DNA of 64,000 nt from Fragilariopsis cylindrus CCMP1102 (GCA_900095095.1 FMBT01000327.1:124001-188000); one strand, 5' to 3'. Numbered from the stretch's first letter, positions 23,060 through 36,760 are shown. The notes: a model not told the origin generated them from the letters alone. Translations and numbers: made by a program.

Positions 23060-25958
23060 ATGGATCCAACGAACGCTAGTAGGCAACGAGGTAGACAACG
23101 ACGACGACGACGACGACAGGTTATACAAGTGTCGTCATCGTCGTCGTCGTCGTCGTCATCTTTTTCTTCGGTATTATTACTATTCTTATTATATATTACA
23201 CTTTTTCTGGTTAAAACGTTAGATGTGTTAGCAACCACCACCATTGGTAGTGATGTACAACAAGTAGAAGAACAAATGGCAGTATTGATGTTGGTGTTGT
23301 GTTGGAAGAAGGTACACATCATGGCGTTGTTAACGACGATACAGAACCGCAACCAGTAGTGTCGTCGAGGGAGGAACGAGAGACTTTATTCTCATCATAC
23401 GACGGCGATTTCAACGAAGACGCTATTATTGAAACCTTAAGGAAAGAGATTGAAGCAGCAACAAAAATACAATCGACTACTCTAGATATTCCTGCCGAGA
23501 ATGATGATGTGGATGTGGGTTGGATGCTAATACGGAATCGATTTTGGAATCGAATGCTGATATTTATACAAATCTGAACGCTAATGTGACTGTGAATGAG
23601 AATGCGACGGTAAAGAAAGAAAACGACGATGACAACCATGAAGAAGAAACCATAAAAACTGATGGAATAATATCTTACATCGGAGAAACGTCGCGAGACG
23701 ATAATACCGACGAGGACGATGATGATGACGACTCGATGATGCCATCTTGACATCAGAAATTGGTGAGATAGAATCAGAAGCAGAATCAAAGGTAGAAGTA
23801 GAAGAAAATCTCGAAACTATCGTCAACAACGTTACATCACCCAAACATCGGTCGTCGACGAACAAAAAGAGAACGAAAACGGAAGATGATAATATCATGA
23901 ACAGAAAAAATGAAATGGAAGATGGTGTCAACAAATCGGTAGCAAATAACAATGATGAAGGAGAAGAGAAAGAAAAAAGAAACACTGGTACAACCACTGC
24001 TTCTACATCGTCATCGTCGTCGTCGAAAATGACAAAAACAGAAGAAGTACCACAGAAAAAGGAGATGGAAGATGGTGCCAACAAATTGGTAGGAAATAAT
24101 AGTGAAGAAGAAGACGAAAAGAAGAACAGGATAAAAAAAGAAGCACCAATTCTGCATCGTCATCAAAACGACAAAAACAAAAAAGTAGAAGTACAAAAGA
24201 AAAAAGAGATGGAAGGTATTGTCAATAACCCGATGGTAGCAAAACCTATTATGGTTGAAGAGACTAAGAATAGAAGAATTGTCTACTCCGGTTCATCGAA
24301 AAGTAATAATACGAAAACGGATGAAATTATAACAAAATGGAAATGGAATCGGAAGAGAACGTTGTCGTCAACAAAAAACCGGTAATTTTAGAAACAGAAA
24401 CGTTGAGCGAGGAAGATGAAGAAGGAGTGGTCGTAGGGGAAGAAGAAAAAATGAGAATCTGAATAATAATGATGATGATAACAACACACCATCTCTCGAA
24501 GCGGAATCGAATCAGATAAATGAAAACGACGGAGACGAAATGCTGCGTCGTCTGACAAATCAACAATACTTTCCCTACTTATGAAGACAACAGTGACGAC
24601 GGCGACTCTGTTATCGATTTAGACTTTGACGCCAAAGAAGAAATACGAAAAGTAAATGGTGTTTCGGAAGTTAAAAACGACATAAAACACGAACAAGAAC
24701 AAGTTGATATTAACATAAATACCGAAGATGGCGATGGTACCATCAGTAACAGTGTGGTTAACGCCACAGCTCAAGACTTTCCTCAAGATTTAGAGGATCT
24801 TACTGCTGCTAGTGGTATCGATACTACCAATGCTACTACGAATTCAACAAACCAAAAGGAAGGATCGAAGGGATCGCTGGCTAGCTTCTTCGAGACCGCG
24901 AAGGCAAAATCAGGTGTTGGAACCGATTCGGTAATTCGACAGGCACAATTACTGGACGAGAAGAAAGAACAAAAACATGATGAGAGTCCTACTAATATCG
25001 CTACCGACAGCTACCGTGGTGAGCCATGGGGACAATATCGGTGGAGTCGGCGACTACCAAATCTTGAATTGTTGCGACTGGTCTACGAAGACGCAAATAG
25101 CAGTGGTAATGATAAAGGTAAGGGAGATGCTGAAAGTCAAAAGGTATTGAAGGAATGGCGAACAGATCCCTTGTATGACGAAACCATGACGATAGAGGCG
25201 GAGGAATCAGGAAAGGATAATTCAGTAGTCGGGCTAGGAGCAACGCTTCCCGTAGAGGAGCAGGACCAGAAATTCAATGAGTACCGTTCGCGATTTCTCA
25301 GTGACAAAAACGATAGTGTTGCTGATGCCAATCCTAATGCTAAGGCGACAGATGACAGTAAAGAAAAAAAGAAAAATAGCAACAATGCCGATGTGAACTC
25401 GGAATTTGTGGAAGGTCTTGATGATATTGACGACTTTTTTGAGGGCGTCGATCCACCCGACGAGCTTGACGTTGGCTACGGATCTAGTATCCAGGATGTT
25501 TTGATGGATAAGGGCAAGCACATACTTTTGAAAAAAGTTCGTAGAGTGTTGCGTTGGATAAAAATTGGTTCCCAAACGATGGGAAATAATCTTAAGGAAC
25601 GGATTTCACAATTTCAGCTTCCATTCCAGAAATTTAAAGAAACAACGAACGTGGCGTCTGATTTGAACGCAGACGCAATGAATTCGTCTCTAATTCGGAT
25701 CCGAACGAACAGCACGATAAAATAACCATGCGAGACACGATTGTCTCGGCTTGGACTGTTGGAAAACGAACATTAGAACAAATAAGTGAATTGGTGGATA
25801 GATTTCTTGATCGCTTTGATGGTGAAAGCGACGACGGGCCTACAAACTTCAAAGACTTCGATGGGTTCGATCTCGATAATCTATCCACCCTGATACCACC
25901 CAATCTGATCTATAGAACCGTAGCATTAGAAGCGATGGCAGCGATAATCCCGATTTGA
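23060..25958 (+). CDS. Long acidic low-complexity protein with N-terminal membrane anchor (several frame breaks)
   Basis: I do not recognise the family. Successive open frames run 23060-23359, 23299-23577, 23520-23750, 23747-24385, then to 24754-25725 and 25728-25958. Each step is one base back, so I treat them as one gene of roughly 950 residues with about eight missing bases. The start has an Arg-rich and poly-Ser lead, then a hydrophobic anchor (VLLLFLLYITLFLV). The centre is Asp/Glu/Lys/Asn-rich with a repeated theme (K..EMEDGxNKxVxNN, three times in 23910-24240). The C-terminal 330 residues look more ordered: EPWGQYRWSRRLPNLELLRLV, DDIDDFFEGVDPPDELDVGYG, and basic helices LLKKVRRVLRWIKIG. 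A secreted or type II membrane protein is plausible. An alternative reading is several small genes, which the continuous composition argues against. Confidence 0.5.
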
Positions 25959-27124
25959 TTTGCTTGTCTTGTGTTGTTGTGTCTTAGATAGTAATCATCG
26001 TCATCTGAATGCACCATTTTGAAATACTTTACTGTGGCAAAATTTAGATTCCAATCAGCCAGTCCATATCTCAACTCAATAAAAGCTATGTTCTAGCATA
26101 TAGAAAGATACATAAATCGCAAATTGCTTCTATTTATATAGAATCGGTGTGCGAACATTATCGGCTGATTTGACCGATGATCTAAGAGATTCTACTGTAC
26201 AAACTAAGATATCTTGCTACGCTACACTACACTATAAATACGGAGAACCCGTAAGTTTATCATTAATGTCCGTTTAGCTTCGTTTTTAGACGATATTTGA
26301 TCCTCCCCGGACGCTCCTAAATACTAAGTAAGAATTAGTGTAAGCTTTACTAGTATAGCTAACTATATTGTACAGAAGAAGTAAATAATAGTATTGTTTA
26401 GTTCTGATTATTACTACGAATTTCAGATTAATTGCCCCCAGCACGTTCCGTCATGTTCCAAGCAACACAGTACGCAGAATTAGTACATCATTCTATGTGG
26501 TTCTCCATATTTAAATACAAACTACAGATAGATATATCGAAACACTACAATGACAAGGTAGATAATTATTTACTAAAAAGTGTTTTTAGTCGTGTATTTC
26601 TACGTGATTTAAGGATGAATAGATTTTTTTTTCTGAAACAAGATTGTTAATGGGCATAAAGGGGGCCTGTACAACAAAGGACAGACGAAAAATACTGGCA
26701 ATTAAAGTTGCTTGCGTTTGAGTCTTCCGGCAGCACCTGTATTTTTTAAGTTCTCTTTTTCTTTACTGTAATTTATTATCATCTTTCATTTAGATTATAC
26801 GACTGGAGTGACTGACATTCGAATCTTCGCCGCGCTAGTTGAAGTGAACGCGTCATACAGTATTGCCTGTATTTGCGCCATAGCTTGAGACGGTCATTAT
26901 GTCCGACTTTCAATTGATCAATGTTCGCATATTTTTTCAGATTTATACACATCAAGTAGTGACTTCTTTACCGACAAGGGACGAGTACAAGTGCTAGTAC
27001 TAAACTTGCGAGCATGATAACTTTTCAGTTCCGACAAATACCTTGTGAGGTGCAGAAGGAAAAAAGGTCCGTCGCAAACGTGAAAGGGCGGTGTAATCAG
27101 ATCATTCAAACATAAACAATACTA
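25959..27124. other. Intergenic, no gene seen
   Basis: 1.17 kb spacer. A 72-codon ORF (26432-26650, +) and a 63-codon ORF (26918-27109, -) lack any features. Confidence 0.5.
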
Positions 27125-29609
27125 ATGAATGCCACCAAGAACATTAAAAAAAGTGGAAGAGCTTCACCTTCGCCTTCATCTTCATCTGTATCATCCTCAT
27201 CCTCAACTCAAATTAAAAGTGGACACAAAAACAATCATCAAACACGACGGAAGATGACAAACAACAATAGCGAAACGAAACCTCCAGTTCGGAAGACTTT
27301 AGATAACACCAAAAGGAAACAAGAATCTATCCGAAATCGCGTTCGTAAATACGGACGCAACGAGAATGATAGCGACTACAGCGATTCTCAATCTTCGGAT
27401 TCTCCATCTTCGAGTGATAGTGATAGCGACAGTGATAGTGATAGTGATAGTGACAGCGATGAATACGACGACGAATTCGATTTGAACGATTTTCGTCGGA
27501 ACAGCGTCAAGAATCTCTTTCATCACTGACCTCACTCGAACGAAGAACATCCAGAACAGCACCCCTCTCCGTTACCAGAAATGCCATCGACGCCTGCGAC
27601 GAATAAGAAAGGCAAGTTTAAGGGTCTAAAAAATAGTTTAACTAGGAGCAGCAGTAGCAAGAACAGTGATAAGAGCGGCAATAGCGGTGCGAACAATACC
27701 AAGAAGCAAGTATTGCGCTCAAGTATGAAAAGTCAAGCTCAACAAGATTCTCCCAATGCACAAAAAGGAGAAAAGCTATTACCTCCATTAACGTCAGAAG
27801 AAGCCATCCGCTTGGTTATGGAACGGCATGCCTATATTAGCGACACCGAAAGGGAGGAGGAGAGTGAGGAGGAAGAAGAAGAAGAAGAACCGATTATGAC
27901 AAGGACTCCACCGCCACAACAACGAAAAAGTCCTCAGCAACTACGGCAACTACGTCTTCTGGTTCTACTATTAGGGCTTCCAAAAGGAACCTGGAAGAAC
28001 AAAATCGTGCACGGACCGGAAAGCGTGTCTTGACCCTCAAGAAAAAGAAACCTAGAGAAGATACACATCCTAAAACATCCAATATGAATCGTCAAGAGCA
28101 ACAGCGACCGAAGAAGAATGGCAACAACAACAACAACAACATTACCCAATCGGCCAAATCGGATAATTCTCGATCTCCCCGATCGGTTGTTAAAGAAGAT
28201 GGTCGACGTGAACAACGAAGAAGAGACGATGACGATGACGACAAAGAAGAAGATGAGGAAGCTGAAGAAGCTAGCAATAACAGTCAGAATAAGAAAAATT
28301 CTCAACCGCGAGCACTTGCCGCGGTATTGGCAAACGAAGCTATGGAAGCTATGTCAAAGAAAAATTCTCAACCGAAAAATAAAAAGAAAGAATGCATTGA
28401 AATCGATTTTGATGACGATATGAGTAGTAGTAGTAGTGATGATGACGATGATGATGATGACGACGACGACGACGATTATGACGACGATTTCTTGCTCGAA
28501 GACGAAGACATCGTTCAACGATCAGCGAAATCGTTGAATGGATCGAACCTCAATGACAAGACTACCATCACAACTAGTGCAAGTTCTGTGACTAGTAGTA
28601 AGAGTGAAGATACTGATGTTGATGTTGCAATGGGTCAAGAAGGAAACGGAAACCACATAGAAGACGATGATGTAGATTCGATCGAACCTACTTTCGGGGG
28701 TGACAGTGACGAAGACAGCAACGATGAAGAATGGGGACACAGTTCTTTCAAAACAGCAAAAACATCGAAGACAGTTACGTCGAAGTATTCTAAAGCAGCG
28801 GCAAATGCTGTGTGGAAGAAAGCTATGGAACAAGACGAAAATGATGAAGACAACGACGATATATTCTTCTTCGATGCTATTCAAGAAGCGGGAGGAGTGA
28901 GTGGTCGTAGTTTAGTCAAGGTAAGCGACGCTCCACCGACCATTATCACAGACGGGAATAACAAGAATGAGACCGAGAGTTCGGGGGGAGAAGATGAGGA
29001 CGAAGATGAAGGTGAAGGCTGGGCAGGAAAACTCACAAATTTTGTTGGATATACGATCGGTGCGGTTGGTGGTGCGTTGGCCGGTAGTAACGAGTCTACT
29101 GACGATGATACCGACCAGGAATCCGCTCCTGAAATGACGAGGAAGTCATCCAAAAATAAAGCTCCTACCAAGAAAAATCCTCCCAAGGGATCCGTCACCG
29201 TGTAAAGGTACCTTCTCGCGAATTAGAAATCATCAAGAGATGTCGAGAACAAATGAAAATTCAAGAAAAAAAGAAAAAAGAGCGGGAAGCCGAAGCTGCT
29301 CGTAATGACGTTCAGAACATCGAATTAAGGCGAAGGGAAGAGAAAGAAAGAGCTCGAGTGCACAGAGAAGTCGTGAACTATAGAAGGATGATGGAAGGGA
29401 TGGGCAAGGATGATAAGTTAGCTATTACCGACGTCAAGGCAGCTGCCCAGGATTACGACGATCGGCTAGCGATGAACAAAACATTGGAAGAACAAGAAAA
29501 GAAATTGATGTTAAACGAACGAAACATGTCGAAACTAACCAGCGATGAAACCGATAATGAATATGACGACGAAACTGATGGTTGTGCTTGCAGATGCGTT
29601 ATCAGCTAG
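27125..29609 (+). CDS. Acidic Ser/Asp-rich protein with C-terminal coiled coil (frame breaks)
   Basis: Unknown family. Open frames 27125-27529, 27581-28033, 28030-29205 and 29253-29609 follow each other. One base seems missing near 27888 and one near 29198. Between 27529 and 27581 the same frame has a TGA, then reopens with similar composition. Joined, the product is about 820 residues: an SD-repeat stretch (SDSDSDSDSD, 27415-27460), Lys/Asn-rich linkers, a 15-residue Asp run (28440-28480), a short glycine-rich amphipathic span (WAGKLTNFVGYTIGAVGGALAG, about 29020-29090), and a charged coiled coil (QEKKKKEREAEAARNDVQN...LRRREEKERARVHREVV). The glycine span could contact membranes. Function cannot be given. 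Two genes split at the TGA is the main alternative. Confidence 0.5.
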
Positions 29610-30692
29610 AATATTTTTTCTGATTTGACGTGTTTGTTGCATTATTATTATACGGGATTTACTATTAGGGAATGGAGAAAGCATCAAGGAAGGGATTGGA
29701 GAAAGCATCAAGGAATTATGTAAAAAAAAGAGCGGAGACAAGTTGCCTTCTACAGAAGTAATTTTTGAACGTGCACATAATGTGGGCCTTTTTAGAATAA
29801 TCGAGTTTTATATGCATCGCGTCGTTTCCTTTCTGATCAATTGCATAATAAAGGGGTTGGTAAAATGGGCACATAATTTGTACATGTTCTATTTCATTCC
29901 TTGCCAAAGTCTACCAATAAATGAAAATTTTAGTTGTGAGACTAGTCGTGAGATCATCTATCCACTACCTTGTTTAAACTTTAGTATCGTAGTATCTGAA
30001 AGTATGTAATTTTATATTCAAGTCGAGAGCACATAACTCTCTCATTTTCGTACTTTTCAATATTTCGAGAATTCAATATCTAGCTTCTGAACTCTCAAAT
30101 GTGCATGAGTCGCATAGTTGTAGAGAGCAACCTCCAACCTTTCAGCTTACGACAGCATTCAGATTAATAAATAGGCATCATTTGTAGATTCTAATTTTTG
30201 ATAGTTTTCCTGCTTGAACCTTCAAGGAGGTACTGTAGATATCATTATTGCTGATAGGTGATATTATTAAGTACAGTACCAACTGCTTCTCTATAGATGA
30301 TGAGAGCCTATGCGTTATAAAAGCTCACCCTGTGCAACAGACGTTAAAATAATATTTTATTTAAGGGATTAAAATCTCAGTATATAAAAATTTGGCGCGC
30401 CTTCCTCCTTACGATTACTCGCTTAAATGCACTTGTGCGTCTTGTGAACCATGCAATAAAATCACGAAGAAAAATACTTTGTTCGCTTGTGGTACTACTA
30501 ATGCGTTACATTGTAGTAGTTTTGTATCGTGGACTTGGATTTCAGACTTATCAAATAATTGTGCGATAAGAAATAGAGAGAATTTTGCTATCTGGTCGAA
30601 GTAGTAAGAGTGGACAAAGAGTAGAAATAGCATCTAAGAAAGCAAAGGGCGATTGTTTGTCTTTAGAGTTAGGAGTAAAAGAGTAGGATACA
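29610..30692. other. Intergenic, no gene seen
   Basis: AT-rich spacer with only small unsupported ORFs. A duplicated AGAAAGCATCAAGGAA lies at about 29677-29718. The region next to 30693 should hold the promoter of the RRM gene. Confidence 0.4.
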
Positions 30693-32386
30693 ATGGCGTC
30701 GAAGGTATGTGTGTAAAAGTAGCAGAATATGCACATCATTACAAGTACTGTATATGCTTATCCCTAACATGTAAAAAAAATATGCATGTAAAAATATTAA
30801 CTTATCCTCATTTCATTTCACTGTAATTTCGAATTTTGTAGGATGATGATGTTAAGGTTAAGGACGAGAAGGTAAAGGAAACAGTCGAAGGAGGCAAGGA
30901 GGAAGAGAACTTAACCCCCAGTGGCGATGTTGCCGCAAATGCAGATGAACAGCCAGCGACGACAACGGACTCTACAACAGTTTCCGCCACCGCTGACCAG
31001 GAAGCTGAAGGAGGAGATGATACCGAAAAGAAACGTCGTGTATATGTAGGTAACTTAGCGTGGGAGGTTAGTTGGCAAGATCTAAAAGATTTGATGAAAA
31101 CTACGAATCACGAAGTAGTTAGATGCGACGTAATGCAAACGAGCGACGGTCGTTCGAAAGGATGTGGGATTGTAGAATTTGCTACAAACGAGGGCGCTGC
31201 GGAAGCCATCCTAACCTTGAACGATACGGAGTTGTCTGGACGTAGTATTTTTGTTCGAGAAGATCGAGAAACTTCGAACAGTGGTGGTACCAGTTCCAAT
31301 CCACGCGAACATTCTTCTCGAGATAGAAACCGAAATCGTCATAGTGGCGGCGGTGGTGGTGGTGGTTTCCACGGAAACAACAATAACAACAACTCAACGG
31401 TATCGTCTAATCCCGAGTCTCAATCCTGTCGAGTTTATGTAGGAAATCTAAGTTGGGATGTCAGCTGGCCAGAACTTAAAGATCACATGAAAACAGCTGG
31501 TGAGGTTGTGAGAGCGGACGTTATTTCCGAACACAACGGACGATCCAAAGGATGTGGAATCGTCGAATATGCGACAGAAGATGAAGCACAGCAAGCAATC
31601 GCAACCCTCACTCATACCGAATTACAAGGACGAACCATTTTCGTTCGAGAAGATCGCGAACGTGGTGGTGGTGGTGGTGGTGGAAATGAAGGAGGAGGAG
31701 GACAACACCAACAAGCTACTGCTGCTGCTGCTGGAGGCGATGCTGGTGGAGGAGACGGTGGCTCAAATTCTGTTTACGTGTGGAATTTATCGTACGATGT
31801 GAGCTGGCAAGATTTGAAAGATCATATGCGAAAAGCAGGTAACGTCGATCAAGCGACTGTACTGACAGGAAACGACGGAACTAGCATTGGATGCGGTATC
31901 GTCGTCTTCCAGTCTGCGAGAGACGCCCAAAGAGCTATCCGCGAACTCCAGGAAAGCGATTTGAATGGACGTCCCGTTCGTTTGCGGGAAGACCGAGTTA
32001 GTGGAACCGGTGGTGGTGGTGGTGGACGAGGCGCAGGAAGAGGTGGCGGTCGCGGTGGTGGTCGCGGTGGTGGTCGTGGTGGACGCACTCGAGGAGGAGG
32101 GCGAAACTTTAGCCAACCTGATAACGAAGACCCGGTTCCAGAAGGAACACAGCTCTACGTAGGAAATTTATCTTACAGCACGACTTGGAGAGATCTTAAA
32201 AATCATTTCAGCCAAGCTGGTGAAATCGTGAGAGCCGATGTCAAAACTTCGGATAGTGGACGTTCCAAGGGATTTGGCATTGTAAGGTTCACTCGTAGCG
32301 ATGATGCCGAAGCGGCGATTTCATCTTTAGGTGGCATTGAACTCGACGGTCGTTCCTTGGAAGTACGACTAGATCACAAGGCGTAA
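30693..32386 (+). CDS. Four-RRM RNA-binding protein with RGG box (Gbp2/Hrb1-like)
   Basis: Exon 1 is only ATGGCGTCGAAG (30693-30704); intron 30705-30841; exon 2 30842-32386; 518 residues, no frame breaks. After an acidic ~65-residue lead come RRM1 (about 70-147, RVYVGNLAWEVSW / KGCGIVEF), RRM2 (200-278, RVYVGNLSWDVSW / KGCGIVEY), RRM3 (314-390, SVYVWNLSYDVSW / GCGIVVF, with Trp in RNP2 and a weaker RNP1), an RGG/GGR tract (392-425), and RRM4 (441-518, QLYVGNLSYSTTW / KGFGIVRF). The 'VSWxDLKDHMRxAG' form is typical of yeast Gbp2/Hrb1 SR-like proteins involved in mRNA export and quality control; that role is inferred. Poly-Gly linkers come from GGT/GGA runs. Confidence 0.88.
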
Positions 32387-34727
32387 TTCATAGAAAGAAA
32401 GAAAGAAAGAAAAGAGCAATAAGAAATAAGAAATAATTTAGGATTAAGTGAATGTGAATGAATGATATCAACTAAAAAAGCATATATGATTATGATCATG
32501 TGCTTTCTTTGTGATATGTTGGTGTATTGGTGTATATAGGTGGTTATTGCACGAAAGTAAATTTGTTCCTGTGCAAAGCGTCTATCAAAAGAAAAAGAAA
32601 TTATAGGACGGAAATATCGGCTTCGTCTCTCTGCGGATAATAATATTATGCCGGGGAATGGATGGACTATTCGAGAATTAAACTCAGTGAACGAACAAAA
32701 GTGTTAGGAAAAGTAGACTGACCGTCCTAAGCGGTTCAAAATAAAAAAGGAAACTGTATAATAATACTTGGTGAAAGCGGTTCAAAACAAAATATTTATA
32801 AAGTAGTATCCCCTTTGCGTGTCTTGTGCTGTCTGTCTTACTATAGCTGTTAGTATCTTTAGCTTGAGTCAATCTACGCTTTGAGGAAGGTACAAGAAAT
32901 AAATCTACTGATAACTTCTTCGTTACTATATCTTGATTCAGCCGGAATCATGCGTATGCTCACTCGCTAACTACTCAAGCGGTGATTTCTATTTTTTTTT
33001 TAAGGAGTGTTGAAATGTGAATGTTTTGCAAGGCCTTTCTATCAAAGTTTTCACCTTCCTATGGCTTCTCATATATGCACAAGGAATGCCCATCCTTTCG
33101 AGCTTCAATAGGTGCGGTAGCAATAGTCACAAAGCAAAAAAAATCACCATAAGCAACAACAACAAATGCAAACTAACTATACCATTTTAGTTCATTCGTC
33201 ACATAGTAGTTGGACTATTATTTTTGCACTTTCGTTAAATGTGTTGTTAGTATAATCAATTATATAAAATTATGCCATGTTGTTTTGTGACTGTCAGATC
33301 CTACATCATTCTGTTGCAATCTCAGAACTTATTTCCACTCCTGTGACATAGGATTGATAGCCTAAACAGAATTGAGGATACGGTATTGACATAAGCAAAT
33401 CATCAGCAATTTTTTGGGAGTAGAGATCCTGTACGTCATATTTGCGCACGATCAAGAGGCATATGGCGGTTATTCAACAAATCGAAGGGATCATGAAGCA
33501 TCACAGCAATACTTATCCGGATAATTGCTATATTTGTAGTGGTACTTTCTCATCATTGGATAGGGTCAGCATGTGGCGGCAGATGTGATCAGTATATTAT
33601 AGTGAAATATTCTTTTGCATGATGGCATCAGCTCCACATGTCTTACACTTTTTATTGACAATAAGATATTTTGGCTGTTTGAAAGAAACTGGCAAAATGT
33701 TGTCGAAAATTGTCAATCTTGTTATACCCAGAAAGTTTCTTTTTTGTGGCAATCAATAAATCAAGTGTAATAGAGCTAGATAGAGGCTACTGCTTGTTTC
33801 GTGATACGTCCAATCTATTTGCTGAAGGTGTATGTACCTTGGCCTGTACATACAATAGCTTCAGTGTGTGGCTATCTTGACTAATTGCTGTTGTTGTTGT
33901 TTAACTTTGTCTCGAAAGAAAAGGACACATCCCTCAGCATATGTAAGTTGTTTATGTGTATAGCTGCATGAAATCTAGTGTACAAGCTGGGTTAGCAAAA
34001 GTTCTTTTACAATACTGCTATGTGTTCTTTTTTTAATGCTAGACTACCTACTAGCTAGCGGCTTTGTTCCTATGGTGTGGTGATATGTTTTGATCCGATA
34101 TACCACCACCTCTTTTTGAGTGTCTGTTTCTCATTTAAAACATGGTGAAACCCCATCATTGCATCATCATCATTTAATTTGTCTTTTAAGCACCAACAAC
34201 AATTTTAGTTAAACAATCAATCTATATTGACTTGAACAATATAGTAAATTAATGATATCAAAATAATGTGAGGGAAGAAAGCATGTATGTAGCTACAGGA
34301 ATCTGTTCAAAGGAGAATCAGATTCAAGGGATTTTTTTGTGTTATCTTCCTAATACCAATCATCATTGGTCATTATTATAATGTCGGTATCAAGAGATCA
34401 AGGAAGATCGTGTCAGTCCAAATTGGATCCAACATGAAGGCAACTGAAAGCAAATCTAGACTACATACCGATTTACTGAAACTGTGAAGGGGATGTGGTC
34501 GAGTCCTAATATAGAGCTCTTTATTGTTCTATAATTAACTTTTCTGACTCATATCAAGAACTAGCGATGAATTAATGAATGCATTACTGATTATGGTATT
34601 AGATATATGGTGGTAGTAGTAGTACAAGTAGTAGCAGTTTTTGAATCGTAGTGAATGCAACCGTCGGTGGACCAGTCTGTGGGTGCATATCTTATCGATA
34701 TATGATCATTTTCCTTCCGGTTGTTGT
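32387..34727. other. Long intergenic stretch, no gene seen
   Basis: 2.34 kb without a credible ORF on either strand. It opens with an AAAGAAAGAAAG tract (32394-32413). Contains a block of short duplications (GCGGTTCAAAATAAAA and GCGGTTCAAAACAAAA near 32730 and 32778). Base composition stays near that of other spacers. A non-coding RNA cannot be excluded, but no known RNA fold was recognised. Confidence 0.5.
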
Positions 34728-36760
34728 TTACTTCGAAAATGTTGTCACTTTATCAACCAATTTTTTTGGCATTGATTTGTTTAGCATGAAATGTCTCATA
34801 AATAGAATGGCTTCTGTCCCTAATTCGATCGCATCAATTCCGTCGATAAACTTTCCTTGGAGCTTAGTCGGTGGTAAATGTGCCCGAAGTCGTCGTTCCG
34901 AACTGCTGCTGTTGTCGTCGCCCTGTCTCATTTCGTCAACCAAATCGATAATGTCTTGTACAGCATCCAAATCGTTCATTTTCATGAAGGGACAAGTAGC
35001 GCAACCACCCGCGGTCGAACACCCTTCTCCACCTGCTACACCGGGGACGACTGATAGTGTGCTTTCATCGCTATCTTCCGTGGACATCACCGCTTCGGAA
35101 CTTACGGGGAATATAACTTCCGCTTCGACTCGGCGTCCTCCTTGTGAAGTTGTTGCCGCTTTTTCTAAGATATCTTGAACACTTTTCACGATCGATGTGA
35201 CCATACCAGCTTCGGTTCCCAAAATGAACCTCAGTCTTCTATCTTTGGCGTCATCGTCACCCGCAGTGTTCGTGGCATCTTGGACTTTTCGAGTAATGAA
35301 ATTTAAGATGTCAGATGTCGATCCTACGACTCCTTCATCAGTAAGAGATTTTGTCATGCCGATTTCGAACATTTCACCGGGTACTTCTAAATGAGCCGTG
35401 ACGTAAGTGTCAGGTTCGTTATACTTTTCTTTGACTGTATCAACGACCTGGTTTCCGAACATGTGATGAACAACACAATTACCTGATGGAAATACCACCA
35501 AGTTATCCTTCAGCTTTTTAAGACTGACATTGTTGTGACCTGGATGCAATTCCGATTGGATTTTGGAATCGGTCCAATCATCAGTCTCCCCGATAACTTC
35601 TAGCAACCTTTCTAGGTTTTCGCCCATGTATGTATCAGGCCCGTACAAAATCCTTAGGTTAGGTATTTCCAATGCTGCTTGTAACATCGTTTGGACAACA
35701 TTCGAAGAAGTACAAGTGATAGTAGGAACGATCGAACTGCTTATGGCTTTTGTTTCCAAACTAGTATTGATGTAAATCACGTGCAAAGGAACACATCCGT
35801 CATCCAATGCCTGCTTCGATTGTTTATGTAGCCAAGCCCGATACAAGTCAGTTTCGGCAGATTCCGCTAATGAACAACCAATTTCTTTAGCTGTTGCTCT
35901 GTAAACGGGAATATCACCGAAACCATTTTTACCTAAAATAGCTTGAACCGATTCGGACATGAAATCAACGCCCAAACAAACGACGCTACTAACACCGTGA
36001 TCGCGACACATATCCACAGCTAGATCACCCATCTTTAATGAGTCGGCGATCGCAATTCTGTTCTCTAAATCAGGATGTGAATATTTAAGTGCCTGCAGAA
36101 CACCTTGCAATTCGACGTCCATATAATAATGAGCAACAATACCAATATCAGTCTTGAGTAATCCTTCTTTTAAAGTCTCGACCATGTCGGGATCAGGATC
36201 AAGAAACTAAAAACAAGGAATAATAATGTACGATATGAAATGAAGATAATAGTGTAAGAAATCTATCTGTTGATTCAAGTTCAAGTAAATATCGTATGGT
36301 CTGTATATACCATCATTTTCTTTTCTATATCGTTATCGTTATGTCTTACCTGTGCTTGTGCTTCTGCAAACGAACCTTGTGGTTCAATGGATCGTTCTGG
36401 TCCGATCACAATCGATGGGAAGGGTTCCCGTATAGATTGGTCGTATGTAGCGGTTGCTGTCTCGTGTTCAATATCAACTGCTGCCAGCGCGCTCTTTGTT
36501 CGTCTTTGTGCTGCTGCTGCTGCTGCACCTGGTGCTGCTACTTGTCGTATAAGTCGATTAAGGGGCGAAGATAGGGTTCCGGTTGTGTCTGTGGTTTGTT
36601 TCTGTTGTTGGCTGGAAGTAGGCACCGTGCCGACGGATCCAATAACTCGCCCGATAGTGCTGATGCTGCTGCTGCTGCTACCACTACTCTTGGCGTATGA
36701 AGAAGAAAGCCTCCTTCCGGTGGCGACGGCCACTTTTGTAACTATTGTCACAGGATTCAT
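34728..36760 (-). CDS. nadA: Quinolinate synthase (NadA-type, 4Fe-4S)
   Basis: Makes quinolinate from iminoaspartate and dihydroxyacetone phosphate for de novo NAD synthesis. Exons 36350-36760 and 34728-36206; intron 36207-36349 (GTAAGA..TTTTAG); 629 residues, no frame breaks. NadA hallmarks: IVAHYYMDVELQ, IADSLKMGDLAVDMC, VCLGVDFMSESV (Cys ~214), NCVVHHMFGNQV (Cys ~381), and a C-terminal GGCATCPFMKMN (Cys ~539/542). Together these supply the cluster cysteines. Much longer than bacterial NadA (about 350). The ~140-residue leader is Ser/Gln/Ala-rich with spaced Arg and no hydrophobic signal peptide, so it looks more like a mitochondrial presequence than a diatom plastid leader. No SufE domain is fused, unlike the Arabidopsis enzyme. 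Diverges from the FkbM gene over 696 bp. Confidence 0.88.

Noticed and set aside
27527-27529. In-frame TGA as a selenocysteine codon
   Set aside because: No selenoprotein family and no SECIS-like fold recognised; nearby frame breaks make sequence error or separate genes more likely.
32387-34727. Hidden non-coding RNA in the longest spacer
   Set aside because: No snRNA, SRP, RNase P or rRNA landmarks could be recognised by eye.
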